Under the pieces are notes generated by a model that made no database searches, was not told where the DNA came from, and saw nothing but the letters and a program-made list of their open reading frames with translations. This document shows, piece after piece, positions 7,497 through 15,426 of a stretch of 34,455 nucleotides of DNA. Each line of letters starts with the position of its first letter. Within the stretch, counting starts at the first letter, position 1. The translations under genes and the position numbers were made by a program. The stretch is from Acidimicrobiaceae bacterium (GTDB lineage: Bacteria; Actinomycetota; Acidimicrobiia; Acidimicrobiales; UBA8190). The stretch lies in assembly GCA_003453695.1 (NCBI GenBank), contig DMNK01000132.1:20125-54579 (forward strand). The letters are read 5' to 3'.

Positions 7497-10076
7497 GTGT
7501 CGAGGTTCGTGGACGACCCCCGAGCCGCCCTGCGCCGGGGGTGGGCGAGGACCCGCCTCGCGTACCACACGCTGAGCGACCTCGGCCTCAGGACCACCGC
7601 CCAGGTGATCGCCCACAGCTGGCGCCGGCGCCGCACCGGCGCCTCGGAGTGGAAGGCCCGCGCTCCTGGGGACGTCGGTGTCGAGCCCGGACCGCTTCTC
7701 CGGGTGGAGGAGGTCGAAGGAGGGGCCAGCTTCCGCTTCTCCGAGGCCACGCTGGAAGTGCTGGTGTCGGCTGCCGACGTCGTGCGTCTCACCTGGGGCC
7801 CGGCCCAGGACCCGATGCCCTACGCCGCCACGGTCCCGCCGGAGTGGCAGCCTCCCCCCGTCACGGTGTCGATGGCTGGCGACGGCGGACGCCTGGTGGG
7901 CGGTGGCGACCTCGACGTCGAGGTGTCGGCGCAGGGAGATGTGGTCGTGCGCCAGAGGTCGACCGGCGGCGTCCGCCGCCAGCGCGCTCCTGTTCGACGC
8001 GGGCGGTGGTGGGTGCAGCGCTACCGGGCCCGGCCCGGCGAGCGCTTCTGCGGGCTCGGTGAACAGGCGGCGGGCGTCGACCTGCGGGGGGGATCCTTCC
8101 GGCTGTGGAACCGTGACCCGGGAGGGGCGTGGGGAGGAGGCCAGAGCCCGCTGTACATCGGCATCCCCGTCGTCCTCGCCAGCCACCCCGGCGGCAACTT
8201 CCTGTCGTTCTACGACAACCACTGCTCGGCGGAGTTCGTGTTCCCGCCCCCCGGAGAAGACGGTGAGGTGGCGGCGACCTTCCGGGGCGGGGTGCTGCGC
8301 GAGTACGTGATGACGGGTGCGCCCGACGTCCTGCTCGAGCGTTACAGCGAGCTGACCGGGCGGTGCGCCCTCCCGCCTCGGTGGGCGCTCGGCTACCACC
8401 AGAGCCGCTGGGGGTACCGCGCCGAGCGTCATGTCCACGAGGTGCTCGACGGTTACCGGGACAGGGGCATTCCCCTGAGCGCCGTGCACCTCGACATCGA
8501 CTACATGCGGGGCTACCGGGTGTTCACCGTCGACCGCCGCCGCTTTCCCGACCTCGGCCGGCTGGCCGAGCGGGCGCGGTCCCAGGCCGTGCGTCTCGTC
8601 ACCATCATCGACCCGGCGGTCAAGGTGGACCCGCACTACCGGCTCTACGAGCAGGGTGTGGAGGAGAAACGGTTCTGCACCGACCCCGGCGGTGACGTCG
8701 AGGTCGGCGTGGTGTGGCCCGGACGGGCCGCCTTCCCGGACTTCACCGACCCGGCCACCCGCCACTGGTGGTCGGAGCAGTACCGGACCCTCACCGACGC
8801 CGGGGTGGGTGGCGTGTGGCACGACATGAACGAGCCCACGTCGATCTCACTGGTGGGAGACCCCACCTTGCCGCTGTCCACGCGTCACGACCTCGAGGGC
8901 ATCGGTGGCGATCACGCCCTGGCCCACAACGTCTACGGCTGGCTCATGAACCGGGCCGGGTACGAGGGGCTGCACAGGGCCCGCCCCGACCGCCGGCCCT
9001 TCGTGCTGTCGCGTTCGGGATGGGCGGGGAACCAGCGCTGGGCTTGGACCTGGACGGGGGACGTGGAGACGAGCTGGGCCGGCCTCCGCCAGCAGGTTGC
9101 CACCGTGGTGGGCCTCGGCTTGTCCGGGATCCCCTTCGCCGGGTCCGACACCGGCGGATTCACCGGTGCCCCCGACGGCGAGCTGTACCTGCGCTGGCTG
9201 CAGCTGTCGGTGCTCATGCCCCTGTGCCGGACCCACAGCGTCGTCGGCTCGCCGCGGCGCGAGCCGTGGCGCTTCTCCGAACCGGCCCGCAGCGCCGTCG
9301 CCGACTGGATCGCCTTCCGCTACCGGCTGCTTCCCTACCTCTACACGCTGGCGCATCATGCGGCGGCGCGGGGTGCACCCCTGGTGCGCCCGGCATGGTG
9401 GGCGCACGACCCGGCGACTCGCAGCAGCGGCAGCGACGAGGCGGGCGGGGACGACGACACGTTCCTTCTCGGTGACGATCTGTTCGTGGCACCGGTGACC
9501 GGCCCGGCGACGACCGGGCGGTCGGTGCGCCTTCCGGCAGGGGAATGGCACCCGCTCTGGGAAGCCGACGCGCCCGGGGCGCGCTCGGGACGGGCCGACG
9601 TGGAGTGCCCGCTGGCGCGCATCGCACTGTTGGCCCGGGCCGGGAGCATCATCGCCTTGGACGACGGGTGGGCCCGGGCAGGTGCGTGCGTCGTCGACGG
9701 GGATGGCGACCTGACGCCGGTCCCCGGCAACGGTGCCGGCGCGCCGTCGGGCGACCACGCTCCCAGGCTGCTGGCCTTCCACTGCTGGCCGAGGGCGGGG
9801 ACCGCTTCCGGGTCGTGCACGGACGACGCCGGCGACGGCGACGGCCCGGTGCGCGCCGACGACCTGGTCCTCACCGGCGTGGAGCCGGGAGGGACGGCCC
9901 GGATGCAGTGGCGTTCGCTCGGTGCCCATGTGCGTCCCGAGCGCGTGCGGGTGGTGCTGCACGGCTGGAGGGCCGAATCGGCGGTGGCGGACGGGCGGCC
10001 CGTGCCGGTGCGCGGCGGCGCCGTCGAGTGCGAGGCCTTCGACGAGCTGGCGCTCACCGCCCTCCGGCCCGTCTGA
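7497..10076 (+). CDS. Glycoside hydrolase family 31 (alpha-glucosidase/xylosidase type)
   Basis: An 859-residue protein from GTG 7497; a second GTG at 7509 is possible and neither has a strong ribosome site. The N-terminal beta-sandwich leads to the (beta/alpha)8 barrel with HLDIDYMRGY near 331-340, the GH31 nucleophile motif GGVWHDMNEP (Asp443) and the acid/base region WTWTGDVETSW (Asp522). C-terminal beta domains follow, with low-complexity Gly/Asp insertions near 740-790. There is no signal peptide, so it is probably cytoplasmic and acts on imported alpha-glucosides or xylosides, retaining the anomer. It is the only carbohydrate enzyme here and lies just beyond operator B, converging with the SulP gene 22 bases from its end. 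Confidence 0.93.
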   Translation: MSRFVDDPRAALRRGWARTRLAYHTLSDLGLRTTAQVIAHSWRRRRTGASEWKARAPGDVGVEPGPLLRVEEVEGGASFRFSEATLEVLVSAADVVRLTWGPAQDPMPYAATVPPEWQPPPVTVSMAGDGGRLVGGGDLDVEVSAQGDVVVRQRSTGGVRRQRAPVRRGRWWVQRYRARPGERFCGLGEQAAGVDLRGGSFRLWNRDPGGAWGGGQSPLYIGIPVVLASHPGGNFLSFYDNHCSAEFVFPPPGEDGEVAATFRGGVLREYVMTGAPDVLLERYSELTGRCALPPRWALGYHQSRWGYRAERHVHEVLDGYRDRGIPLSAVHLDIDYMRGYRVFTVDRRRFPDLGRLAERARSQAVRLVTIIDPAVKVDPHYRLYEQGVEEKRFCTDPGGDVEVGVVWPGRAAFPDFTDPATRHWWSEQYRTLTDAGVGGVWHDMNEPTSISLVGDPTLPLSTRHDLEGIGGDHALAHNVYGWLMNRAGYEGLHRARPDRRPFVLSRSGWAGNQRWAWTWTGDVETSWAGLRQQVATVVGLGLSGIPFAGSDTGGFTGAPDGELYLRWLQLSVLMPLCRTHSVVGSPRREPWRFSEPARSAVADWIAFRYRLLPYLYTLAHHAAARGAPLVRPAWWAHDPATRSSGSDEAGGDDDTFLLGDDLFVAPVTGPATTGRSVRLPAGEWHPLWEADAPGARSGRADVECPLARIALLARAGSIIALDDGWARAGACVVDGDGDLTPVPGNGAGAPSGDHAPRLLAFHCWPRAGTASGSCTDDAGDGDGPVRADDLVLTGVEPGGTARMQWRSLGAHVRPERVRVVLHGWRAESAVADGRPVPVRGGAVECEAFDELALTALRPV

Positions 10077-10098
10077 CGGCTACGGTCGGACCGGGCGC

Positions 10099-11796
10099 TC
10101 ACCTCGGAGCGAGAGCGGTCACCGCCGCGTCGGTGGACTCGTAGAAGTGGTCGGCACCGATGCGGTCGTAGAGACCACTTCGGCGGAAGTTCTCCACGAG
10201 ATGGTCGCCGGCTCGGGCGATGCCCACGGTGATGTGGAGGTGGTACAGCTCGTCGAGCAGCCCCCTCACCACCCGGCTGCCGGTGAAGTCGACGTCGTGC
10301 AGCCCGACGGTGTCGAGGACCACGACCTGCGGTGGCGGCCGGCGCTGCAGCACCATCTCGTCCACCTGCGTCCGGAAGTGCTCGGAGTTCAGGTAGTAGA
10401 GGGGTTGAGCGAAGAGCAGCACCACCACGCCGGGGACGGGCACGGCGGAGCTCCTTCCCTCCCGCAGGGGCTCCCAGCTGGTGGTGCCCGGGATGCGGCC
10501 CATCTCGTGCACCGAAGGGCGGGCGGAGAGACGGGTGCGCTCCACGAGGGCCAGGACGACGGCCACGGCGATGCCCTGCTCCACGCCGACGAAGGCCACC
10601 GTGAGCAGTGTGACGACGGTCAAGCCGAACTCGAACACGTCGAAGTGCAGCACGGCGCGCAGGTCGTCCACGTGGAAGATGCGCGTGGCCACGTAGACGA
10701 GGATGGCTCCCAGCGTGGCGATGGGCACGTCCTTCAGGATCCCCGCCGCCGGGACGAGCACCACCACCGCCGCGGCCGCCCCCAGCCCCGTCCACGGCGT
10801 CCGCCCGCCGGCGGTCGCCACCGCCGCCGTGCGGGCCGGGCTGGCATTGACGGCAAAGGACCCGCTCAACCCGGCGAGCACGCTGCCCGCCCCCACACCC
10901 ACGAAGTCACGGCCCACGTCCACCTGGTAGCCGCCCTCGTCGGCGAAGGCGCGCGACGTGGCGGCCGTCTGGCTGATCACCACCAGCGCCACGACGACCG
11001 AGACGGGCAGCACCTGGTGCACGGTCGTCCACGACAGATCCCCGAGCCCGAAGGTGGGTGCGCCGTGGGCGACGCTGCCGAGCACCGCCACGCCGTGGGA
11101 CGCCAGTCCGGCCGCCCCCACCAGGATCGTCGACGCCACCAACCCCACCAGCGCGCCGGGGAAGCGCCGGTCGATTCGCTCGGACAGCTCCACGATGGCG
11201 AACACGCCCGCCGCCATCCCAAACGTCCAGCCGTTGGCGTGTCCCAGGTGCGACAGCACGTCACCGAGCCGATGCACGGTGGAGCCGCCGGGCGACGCCA
11301 ACCCGAGGACGTCAGGGAGCTGGTGCACCACGATGATCACGGCCACTCCGGCCAGGAAGCCGGTGATGATCGGGGTGGAGAGGAACTCGGCGATCCACCC
11401 CAGGCGCAGCACGCCCACGACGGCCACGAACACACCGACCTCCACGGCCAGCACTCCGGCCAGGACCACGTAGTGGTGGGACTGCTGGGGGGCGACCGTG
11501 GTGAGGGCGGCAGCGAAGAGGGGAGCGATGGTGGAGTCGGCTCCCACCGAGAGCTGCGGGTTGGATCCGAGCAGCGCGAAGGCCACGGTGCCGGCCACGA
11601 AGGCGTAGAGCCCGGTGATGGGAGGCATCCCCGCCAGTCGGGAGGTGGCGAGCTGTTCGGGCACGGCGATGGCGAGCAACGTCAGCGCCGCCAGGGCCTC
11701 CATGCCCGGTGCTGCCCCTCCGAAGCGGACGGCCAGCTGCCGCTGCAGCGCGCCGGCGAGCGGAAGCCGGGCACGGCTCGTCGCCTGGTCGCTCAC
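10099..11796 (-). CDS. SulP/SLC26-family anion transporter with STAS domain
   Basis: GTG 11796 follows GGGGAGGG. The 565-residue protein has the SulP architecture: hydrophobic segments from about residue 30 to 430, including EALAALTLLAIAVPEQLA, GLYAFVAGTVAFALLGSNPQ and the QLSVGADST stretch, then a cytosolic STAS domain (about 460-560) with VVVLDTVGLHDVDFTGS. Family members carry sulfate, bicarbonate or other anions across the inner membrane. The STAS residue that some homologues phosphorylate is plausible here (the DFTGS turn), but regulation is not shown. It lies 69 bases after the DUF503 gene on the same strand; no carbonic anhydrase or sulfur gene is adjacent to settle the substrate. Confidence 0.92.
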   Translation of the reverse strand: MSDQATSRARLPLAGALQRQLAVRFGGAAPGMEALAALTLLAIAVPEQLATSRLAGMPPITGLYAFVAGTVAFALLGSNPQLSVGADSTIAPLFAAALTTVAPQQSHHYVVLAGVLAVEVGVFVAVVGVLRLGWIAEFLSTPIITGFLAGVAVIIVVHQLPDVLGLASPGGSTVHRLGDVLSHLGHANGWTFGMAAGVFAIVELSERIDRRFPGALVGLVASTILVGAAGLASHGVAVLGSVAHGAPTFGLGDLSWTTVHQVLPVSVVVALVVISQTAATSRAFADEGGYQVDVGRDFVGVGAGSVLAGLSGSFAVNASPARTAAVATAGGRTPWTGLGAAAAVVVLVPAAGILKDVPIATLGAILVYVATRIFHVDDLRAVLHFDVFEFGLTVVTLLTVAFVGVEQGIAVAVVLALVERTRLSARPSVHEMGRIPGTTSWEPLREGRSSAVPVPGVVVLLFAQPLYYLNSEHFRTQVDEMVLQRRPPPQVVVLDTVGLHDVDFTGSRVVRGLLDELYHLHITVGIARAGDHLVENFRRSGLYDRIGADHFYESTDAAVTALAPR

Positions 11797-11865
11797 GCTG
11801 CCCTCCCCGACAGGCCGGGCTCGGCTCCGATCCCCTGCCCGGTCGTAGTGTCGCGCCCGGAGGCT

Positions 11866-12159
11866 TCAGGCGTCGGGATCGAGCCAGCGGCGGTCCACGG
11901 AGAGCACCGACACCTCGGGGTGCGACCACACGAAGCGCTCCACCTGGTCGAGGACCTCCTGCACACGCCCGGCCGTGGGGGCGACGAAGGCGAAGCCGAT
12001 CCCGGCACGCTGCCAGCGGTCGTGGTGGGCGATCTCCGAGGCGGAGACGCCGAAGCGGCGACGGGCGGTCTCCACGATGTGGCGGACGACGGCGCGTTTC
12101 TCCTTGAGCGACCCCGACGCTCCGATGTGCAGCTCGACCTCGAGCGCGGCGCAATGCAC
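11866..12159 (-). CDS. DUF503 (YlxP-like) small protein
   Basis: A 97-residue protein from GTG 12159, two bases after the stop of the phosphoesterase gene. Signature segments are CAALEVELHI at the N-terminus, SLKEKRAVVRHIVETARRRF, ASEIAHHDRWQRAGIGFAFV and VLDQVERFVWSHPEV, the whole length of the DUF503 family. Its function is not well established; homologues are often near ribosome-maturation genes (rbfA/infB), but here it follows a secreted phosphoesterase. The tight junction suggests translational coupling to that gene. Confidence 0.85.
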   Translation of the reverse strand: MHCAALEVELHIGASGSLKEKRAVVRHIVETARRRFGVSASEIAHHDRWQRAGIGFAFVAPTAGRVQEVLDQVERFVWSHPEVSVLSVDRRWLDPDA

Positions 12160-12161
12160 GG

Positions 12162-13145
12162 TCAGCCGCCGGATCCCAAGAAGGCGGACAGCGGCGCCAC
12201 CGCCGGCGCCGCCGCGGCACCGAGCAGGGGAAGGCCGAAGGCCTCTTCGACGGTCTTGAGCACTGAGTAGTGGTCGTAGGGGCCGGGGAGCACGCCGCCG
12301 GCCTGAGCGCCGGGTGCCGCCACGATCCCGAGCACCGTCCCGCCTCCGCCAGACGAGCCGATGGTGCCCGTCTGCGGGTCCATGGCGGCGTCGCTCCCCC
12401 CCTCGTCCCAGGTGACGACGAGCAAGCCGCCATGTTGCCAGGCGCTGGAGGCGGTGACCTCGGACACGAAGCGCTCCAGCCAGGCGCCGGCCGCAGAGGG
12501 TGAGCAGTCGTGCCCGCTGTCGCACAGGTTGGGGGTCACCCACACGAAACGGGGGACGGCCGTCGCCGGCCCGGACAGCAGCGGGGGCAGGGCCGTGAAC
12601 GGCTGCAGGTGGGCGCACAGCGCCGGGTCCGACCTGATGTCGGCGAAGTAGGCGAACGGGTCGTGCTTCTGGGCGTACAGACCGTCGGGCGACTCGGGCC
12701 CGAGGTAGCAGGGCGAGGGCATGTTCTCGAAGTAGGCGCCCCACGACACGCCGGCCTGTGACAGCTGGGCGCCGAGGTCGGCGCCGCTCTGGATGCACGA
12801 CGTGCAGTCAGACGTCACGCCCCAGGTCGAACCGGAGGCAAGGGCCAGATAGTTCGGGAGGCTCGGGTGCGAGGCCGCGTACCAGGCCGTCGTGTACGCA
12901 TAGCGCCGGGCCACGGCGGCGATCTGTGCCGTCCCCAGTGCCTGGGACGCGCCCAGGTTCTCCATGACCACCACGAACACGTGCGACAGAGACGAGAGCG
13001 CGGGGGCCTGGGTGGTGGTCGTCGGCGCCCGATGCACGGGACCGGAGGTGGCTGACGACGGGGTGCGGACGGCCGGACTGCAGGCGGCCAGGAGCGGGAC
13101 GAGAAGGAGGGCGATCGCCGCCGCTGCCCACCGGCGCACCGCCAT
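12162..13145 (-). CDS. Lipoprotein phosphoesterase (acid phosphatase / phospholipase C-like family)
   Basis: The start ATG 13145 gives 327 residues with a lipoprotein signal: positive MAVRRW, a hydrophobic core and lipobox LLAAC. A Thr/Pro linker (about 30-45) precedes the phosphoesterase domain (PF04185-type), with the metal/nucleophile-like start VFVVVMENLGAS, SHPSLPNYLALASGS, TPNLCDSGHDCS and VVTWDEGGSD. The enzyme is expected outside the membrane, cleaving phosphomonoesters or phospholipid head groups. A -10-like TACACT ends eight bases upstream of the ATG, so the transcript may be leaderless. Several Cys pairs (TSDCTSC, CDSGHDC) suit disulfides in an exported protein. It is divergent from the small GMC subunit gene. 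Confidence 0.85.
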   Translation of the reverse strand: MAVRRWAAAAIALLLVPLLAACSPAVRTPSSATSGPVHRAPTTTTQAPALSSLSHVFVVVMENLGASQALGTAQIAAVARRYAYTTAWYAASHPSLPNYLALASGSTWGVTSDCTSCIQSGADLGAQLSQAGVSWGAYFENMPSPCYLGPESPDGLYAQKHDPFAYFADIRSDPALCAHLQPFTALPPLLSGPATAVPRFVWVTPNLCDSGHDCSPSAAGAWLERFVSEVTASSAWQHGGLLVVTWDEGGSDAAMDPQTGTIGSSGGGGTVLGIVAAPGAQAGGVLPGPYDHYSVLKTVEEAFGLPLLGAAAAPAVAPLSAFLGSGG

Positions 13146-13153
13146 CTCGCCCG

Positions 13154-13174
13154 AGTGTACGGCGCTGGTACCGT
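13154..13174. promoter_or_regulatory. Paired divergent -10 elements with leaderless starts
   Basis: On the minus strand TACACT (13159-13154) is eight bases before ATG 13145. On the plus strand TACCGT (13169-13174) is six bases before ATG 13181. Both are followed by CGGGCG. With only 35 bases between the starts there is no room for leaders or ribosome sites, so both mRNAs are probably leaderless. Inference from spacing only. Confidence 0.4.
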
Positions 13175-13180
13175 CGGGCG

Positions 13181-13741
13181 ATGCCGGTGTGGCTGACCGA
13201 CGCCGAGTACCGAACCCTTTCAGCCGCATGCGCGCGACTGATACCCACCGACGAGACCCCGGGCGCGTCAGACGGTGGCGCCGCCGACTACATCGACGGC
13301 CTGCTCGGCGCCTTCTCGGTGGACCCGCCCCGTATCTGGGCCGGTGGCCCCACATCGGGCAGGCACGGGGGTGCAAGAGGTTTCGAGGGGTTCCTCACGC
13401 TGGGCCGGCTCGAAGAGCTGGCTTGGCGCATGCGCATCGAGGGCTCCGACGGGCACCCCGAGCGCCAGTTCAACGGACCGGTCACCGGATGGCAGCAACG
13501 GTATCGGGACGGGCTGGCCTCGCTGGGCAGCGACTTCGCCCAGGTGGAGGGGGCCGAACAGGACGAGCGACTGCGGTCGGCCGGCGACTTCACCGCTCTT
13601 GTCTACGAGCACTGCTGTGAAGCCATGTACGGGGCTCCCGAGTACGGCGGCAATCGCGACGGCGTGGGATGGGACGCCATTGGCTACGCCGGTGACGTCC
13701 AGCCCCGGGGGTGGACCGACACCGAGGTCTCCAGTCCGTGA
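13181..13741 (+). CDS. Gluconate 2-dehydrogenase subunit 3-like small subunit of GMC dehydrogenase
   Basis: A 186-residue protein with the subunit-3 family layout: WLTDAEYRTLSAACARLIPTD at the start, AADYIDGLLGAF, then a long helical part with WQQRYRDGL and the tail YEHCCEAMYGAPEYGGN before GWDAIGYAGDVQPRGW, which is typical of this family. It has no Tat or Sec signal, unlike periplasmic gluconate dehydrogenase subunits. Its stop overlaps the GTG of the flavoprotein (GTGA), so the two are coupled and probably form one complex. The ATG is six bases after a -10-like TACCGT. The same kind of domain appears fused to the N-terminus of the GMC protein at 497-2437. Confidence 0.82.
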   Translation: MPVWLTDAEYRTLSAACARLIPTDETPGASDGGAADYIDGLLGAFSVDPPRIWAGGPTSGRHGGARGFEGFLTLGRLEELAWRMRIEGSDGHPERQFNGPVTGWQQRYRDGLASLGSDFAQVEGAEQDERLRSAGDFTALVYEHCCEAMYGAPEYGGNRDGVGWDAIGYAGDVQPRGWTDTEVSSP

Positions 13742-15426
13742 CCACCGACGCCGTGGTGGTCGGGTCGGGGCCCGGCGGAGCGGCGGCGGCCGAGGTGCTC
13801 GTGCGGGCGGGATGGACGGTGACGATCGTCGAGAAGGGTCGCAATCACCTCCTCGACCCGACGGCGCCCGAGCACCTGCTCGGGCACTTCTCCAACGACG
13901 AGGTCAAGTTCTTCCATCGCCACTTCCTCGGCCCCGATCCCCTCATCGAGCCCCGTACCTTCCGGGCAGGGCCCGCCGACGGAGAGCACAGCCTGGTGGG
14001 TGAGGTCAACTCGATCCCCTCCACCGTGGGGGGCGGGGGTGTGCACGCGGACGGCAAGGTGCCGCGCTTTCGCCAAGAGGACTTCGCCCTGCGCACCACC
14101 TTCGGACCGGTCGACGGGGCGTGGGTCGAGGACTGGCCGCTCCGATACGACGAGCTCGAGCCGTATTACGCCGAGGCCGAGCGGCTCATCGGTGTGGCCG
14201 GCGACGACAGCGCCAATCCCTTCGCGGCCTGGCGCTCCGGCCCGTACCCCATGCCGCCCGGAGCACCCATGTACGGCGCCACCCTGTCAGCCGAGGCGGC
14301 CCGGCGCGTCGGCCTGCATCCCTACGCCGCGCCCACCGCGGCCAACAGCATCCCCTACGACGGGCGCCCGGCCTGCAACAACTGCGGGTTCTGCGCCTTC
14401 TTCGGCTGTCCCATCCACGCCAAGGGGGACCCGGTCGCCATGCTCCAGCGGGCGCTGGCCTCCGGACGCGCCGAGCTGCTCGCCGAGACGTTCGCGGCCC
14501 GCATCGTGACCCGCGGGAGGCGGGCCACCGGGGTCGAGGTGGTGGCGGCCGACGGCACGACGAGCGTCATCGGAGCCAAGTCGGTCGTGGTGGCGGGGGG
14601 TGCGGTGGAGACGCCGCGCCTGCTGCTGTTGTCCGGTCTCGACCATCCCGTGCTCGGTCGCAATCTGATGGTCCACTTCCAGACGATCGCCTTCGGGGTG
14701 ATGGATCACGACCTGCACGCCGAGCGCGGGAGGGCGGTGACCCACGTGCACGACGACGCCGTCCTCGTGGACGAGGCGGCCCGTCAGGCGGCGCGCCGAG
14801 CCGGGCTGCCCTGGGTGCGTGGCGGCCTGGTCGAACACGGTGGCCCCGCCCTGCCCGTGGCGGAGGCCAAGCGCTACCCGTGGGGCCCCAAGCACAAGTC
14901 GCTGATGCGGTCCTCGCCGATGCGCAAGCGGCTGTGGGCGTTCACCATGCAGGGAGAGGACCTTGCGCAACCCACCAACCGGGTGGACCTCGACCCTTCG
15001 GTTCGAGACGCCCGTGGACTGCCGGTGGCGCGCCTCACCTACGCACCCCATCGCCATGAGCTCGTCGCTTCCGCACATCACCGCCGCGCCCTCGTCGAGG
15101 TGTTCGCCGAGATGGGCGCAGTCGGAGTGGGAGTGGTCACCAGCCCCGGCGTCCCCGGCGAGCTGGGATGGGAGGGCCCGTCGTCGGCCGCCCCCCAGAG
15201 CCATCACGTGATGGGCACGGCGCGCATGGGGACCGACCCTCGGACCTCGGTGGTGGACGGCTTCGGCCGGCTGCACGGCCTCGACAACGTCGTCGTGGCC
15301 GACTCGTCCGTGTTCGTGACGTCCGCCGGCTACGGGCCCACCCTCACGCTCGTGGCCCTGGCGCTGCGCGCCGCCTCGGCTCTGGCCGGATCGTCAGATC
15401 CGCTCCAGGGTGGCGCCGTCGAATAA
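13738..15426 (+). CDS. GMC-family FAD dehydrogenase, large subunit
   Basis: I place the start at GTG 13738, which overlaps the preceding stop by four bases and gives 562 residues; an upstream in-frame ATG (13711) lies inside the small-subunit gene. GSGPGG at 9-14 binds FAD. The Cys cluster C213-x2-C216-x2-C219-x4-C224 lies in NNCGFCAFFGCP. The C-terminal GMC domain has HHVMGTARMGTDPRTS. Where most relatives have an Asn in a VNPTLT motif, this protein reads AGYGPTLTLVAL, so the second conserved active-site residue is missing. Gluconate/alcohol dehydrogenase-like oxidation with transfer to a quinone or carrier is the family role; the substrate is unknown. Its last 33 bases overlap the convergent aldo/keto reductase gene. 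Confidence 0.85.
   Translation: MTTDAVVVGSGPGGAAAAEVLVRAGWTVTIVEKGRNHLLDPTAPEHLLGHFSNDEVKFFHRHFLGPDPLIEPRTFRAGPADGEHSLVGEVNSIPSTVGGGGVHADGKVPRFRQEDFALRTTFGPVDGAWVEDWPLRYDELEPYYAEAERLIGVAGDDSANPFAAWRSGPYPMPPGAPMYGATLSAEAARRVGLHPYAAPTAANSIPYDGRPACNNCGFCAFFGCPIHAKGDPVAMLQRALASGRAELLAETFAARIVTRGRRATGVEVVAADGTTSVIGAKSVVVAGGAVETPRLLLLSGLDHPVLGRNLMVHFQTIAFGVMDHDLHAERGRAVTHVHDDAVLVDEAARQAARRAGLPWVRGGLVEHGGPALPVAEAKRYPWGPKHKSLMRSSPMRKRLWAFTMQGEDLAQPTNRVDLDPSVRDARGLPVARLTYAPHRHELVASAHHRRALVEVFAEMGAVGVGVVTSPGVPGELGWEGPSSAAPQSHHVMGTARMGTDPRTSVVDGFGRLHGLDNVVVADSSVFVTSAGYGPTLTLVALALRAASALAGSSDPLQGGAVE

Noticed and set aside
7458..8822. Minus-strand open frame within the GH31 gene
   Set aside because: It is opposite the catalytic barrel of a clear GH31 enzyme and has no motif of its own.
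9733..12270. 845-residue plus-strand open frame opposite the SulP transporter
   Set aside because: Composition is His/Gly/Arg-rich without any domain, a typical shadow in GC-rich DNA; the minus-strand SulP, DUF503 and phosphoesterase genes explain the region.
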